The notes under the pieces are model-generated. The model was given only the letters and a program-made list of their open reading frames with translations, was not told the DNA's origin and searched no databases. Below are positions 6,491 to 7,315 of a DNA stretch of 7,315 bases, one piece after another. The position numbers were made by a program, and so were the translations under genes. This DNA comes from Chlamydiota bacterium (GTDB lineage Bacteria; Chlamydiota; Chlamydiia; Chlamydiales; Rhabdochlamydiaceae), in NCBI GenBank assembly GCA_016866585.1, contig VGMB01000073.1, forward strand, positions 1-7,315, read 5' to 3'. Position 1 is the first letter of the stretch; each line of letters starts with the position of its first letter.

Positions 6491-6814
6491 TTAAAATGGA
6501 AATGAAAAGCCGCTCGGAAGCGACATGCCGCTCGGAAGCGAAAAATTTGAGTCAGATTCATTGGAAATCTTTTGTTTTGCATCGTCAAATGCAGCTCTTA
6601 TTAGATCTTCCAATCCTTCTACATCATTAGGATCTACGCATTCTGGTTTGATTTTTATTTCTTTGAGTTCTTTCTCGCCATTGAGTGTGATTGTTACTAG
6701 GCCATTTCCGCTAGTTCCTGTGTAAGAGGAGTTTTTCATGCTCTCTTTCATTTGCTCTATTTGCTGTTCCATAAGCTTAGCTTGTTTTTTCATTTTGGCG
6801 AATCCGCTGCCCAT
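6491..6814 (-). CDS. ybaB: YbaB/EbfC-family nucleoid-associated DNA-binding protein
   Basis: A 107-residue protein of normal family length. YbaB/EbfC proteins form tweezer-shaped dimers that bind DNA and coat the nucleoid. The N-terminal helix FAKMKKQAKLMEQQIEQMKE (5-24) matches the family's charged Met/Gln-rich helix. The central strand block GNGLVTITLNGEKELKEIKI (36-55) and the helix DVEGLEDLIRAAFDDAKQKI (64-83) carry the conserved VTITLNG and EGLEDLI motifs. The C-terminus has two copies of SLPSG followed by a Gly/Phe/Pro end, in place of the family's usual Gly/Pro/Met tail. A strong AAGGAG (6824-6829) lies 9 bases before the ATG. It sits 19 bases downstream of dnaX, the pairing seen across bacteria, so it is almost certainly in the dnaX transcript. 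In Chlamydia the same protein lies beside ptsI. Confidence 0.95.
   Translation of the reverse strand: MGSGFAKMKKQAKLMEQQIEQMKESMKNSSYTGTSGNGLVTITLNGEKELKEIKIKPECVDPNDVEGLEDLIRAAFDDAKQKISNESDSNFSLPSGMSLPSGFSFPF
6509..6541 (-). repeat. Two tandem 18-base repeats in the 3' end of ybaB
   Basis: The 15-mer GCCGCTCGGAAGCGA (plus strand) occurs at 6509-6523 and 6527-6541, a period of 18 bases, and encodes the repeated SLPSG of the YbaB C-terminus. The copies are identical at DNA level, including synonymous positions, which suggests a recent local duplication. They share CCGCTCG with the left arm of the palindrome at 6466-6486. In ybaB RNA each copy can fold into a small CGCU-UCCG-AGCG hairpin. Confidence 0.75.
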
Positions 6815-6823
6815 GATTATATG

Positions 6824-6829
6824 CTCCTT
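6824..6829 (-). promoter_or_regulatory. Ribosome binding site for ybaB
   Basis: AAGGAG on the minus strand lies 9 bases before the ybaB ATG and within the 19-base gap after the dnaX stop. It confirms the start of ybaB and indicates it can be translated efficiently without its own promoter. Confidence 0.75.
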
Positions 6830-6833
6830 ACAA

Positions 6834-7315
6834 TTATTTCTTTGTAAACACTCCGTCTAATTCAACTGCTGCAAAGCGAATAACGGTTTCGTGTTTGACT
6901 TTGGGTTTTGATAACATTTTAACTTTTTCTTCTGTTATAGAAGTTGTAGGTTTTGTCTTCTCAATGTTTTCTTGAGGAGATGGTGCTTTTGTCTGTTCTA
7001 TTGCTATATCAAGAATTGGTTGTGATAATTCAGTTGGTTTTGGTGTCTCTGTAGGAGCGCTCTCTTTTGGTTCTTCAGATTTCACAGAAGCAGCTTTTGA
7101 TTTGATTCCTTGATTTGCAAAAGAAGTTATTGTGTTTAGATTAGCAGTAGAAGACGTTTTATGTACTTGTTCTGGTATTGGTTGGGCAGTTTTAAGATCT
7201 TGTAATACTGTTTGAGATTGTATACTAGTCGAAAGCGTTGACCCAATGATAGGATCTGCTGATCCTGTATTATAAATAGGAAATGGTGGTGGTAATTCTT
7301 TTTGTAGCTGGTGCA
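6834..7315 (-). CDS. dnaX: DNA polymerase III gamma/tau subunit, C-terminal 159 residues (5' end beyond window)
   Basis: An open frame enters from the right edge and ends at a TAA 19 bases before ybaB. Only the C-terminal tail is visible. It begins HQLQKELPPPFP, then becomes a low-complexity linker rich in Ser, Thr, Pro, Lys and Gln (about 130 residues). It ends in a more ordered block, HETVIRFAAVELDGVFTKK. The clamp-loader ATPase domains that would prove identity lie outside. The call rests on the dnaX-ybaB gene pair found across bacteria, on the chlamydial order dnaX-ybaB-ptsI, and on a disordered linker being typical after domain III of DnaX. DnaX loads the sliding clamp as part of the polymerase III holoenzyme. 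A GTG at 7085 could be mistaken for a start of a small separate gene, but the frame is open throughout. Another protein with a disordered tail is a remote alternative. Confidence 0.75.
   Translation of the reverse strand, partial: HQLQKELPPPFPIYNTGSADPIIGSTLSTSIQSQTVLQDLKTAQPIPEQVHKTSSTANLNTITSFANQGIKSKAASVKSEEPKESAPTETPKPTELSQPILDIAIEQTKAPSPQENIEKTKPTTSITEEKVKMLSKPKVKHETVIRFAAVELDGVFTKK

Noticed and set aside
6525..6725. Plus-strand open frame of 66 codons
   Set aside because: It is antisense to ybaB, whose conserved motifs account for the sequence.
6834..7085. Separate small gene starting at GTG 7085 on the minus strand
   Set aside because: The frame stays open to the window edge with the same low-complexity composition, so this is the interior of dnaX rather than a start.

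Overview
The window most likely comes from a member of the Chlamydiota, probably an environmental (Parachlamydiales-like) chlamydia with an AT-rich genome. The main reason is gene order. From memory, Chlamydia trachomatis carries dnaX, ybaB, ptsI and ptsH side by side (about CT334-CT337), with a comEC gene close by, and the same set appears here. An NDH-2 gene next to comEC and an HPr kinase gene in front of ptsH would fit a less reduced relative. The taxon is inferred from gene order, not from a database match.

Layout. Positions 1-1101 (minus) hold the N-terminal 367 codons of a ComEC/Rec2 DNA-uptake channel, which runs off the left edge. Six bases upstream of it, 1108-2370 (minus) is an intact type II NADH:quinone oxidoreductase; the two probably form one transcript. 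A divergent intergenic region of about 250 bases (2371-2619) follows. The plus strand then carries a tightly packed cluster: a SUKH (SMI1/KNR4)-like protein (2620-3441), HPr kinase/phosphorylase (3429-4379), HPr (4376-4642) and PTS enzyme I (4647-6464). Neighbours overlap by 13 and 4 bases or are separated by 4 bases, which points to one operon with translational coupling. The cluster ends at a perfect 21-base palindrome (6466-6486). Converging on it from the other strand are ybaB/ebfC (6491-6814) and the 3' end of dnaX (6834 to the right edge).

How the genes fit together. Enzyme I autophosphorylates with PEP and passes the phosphate to His16 of HPr. HPrK can phosphorylate and dephosphorylate Ser47 of HPr in response to metabolite state. 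All key residues of this three-protein relay are present, except for an unusual pair of residues just before the enzyme I active-site histidine. No sugar permease (EII) gene is in the window, so the relay may be regulatory rather than for transport; that is inference. The SUKH-like protein, which overlaps hprK, is the least understood gene here. DnaX/YbaB is the usual replication/nucleoid pair. NDH-2 feeds NADH electrons to quinone, and ComEC imports single-stranded DNA.

No RNA genes, CRISPR arrays, insertion sequences or integrase sites were seen. The region reads as core chromosome rather than a mobile island.
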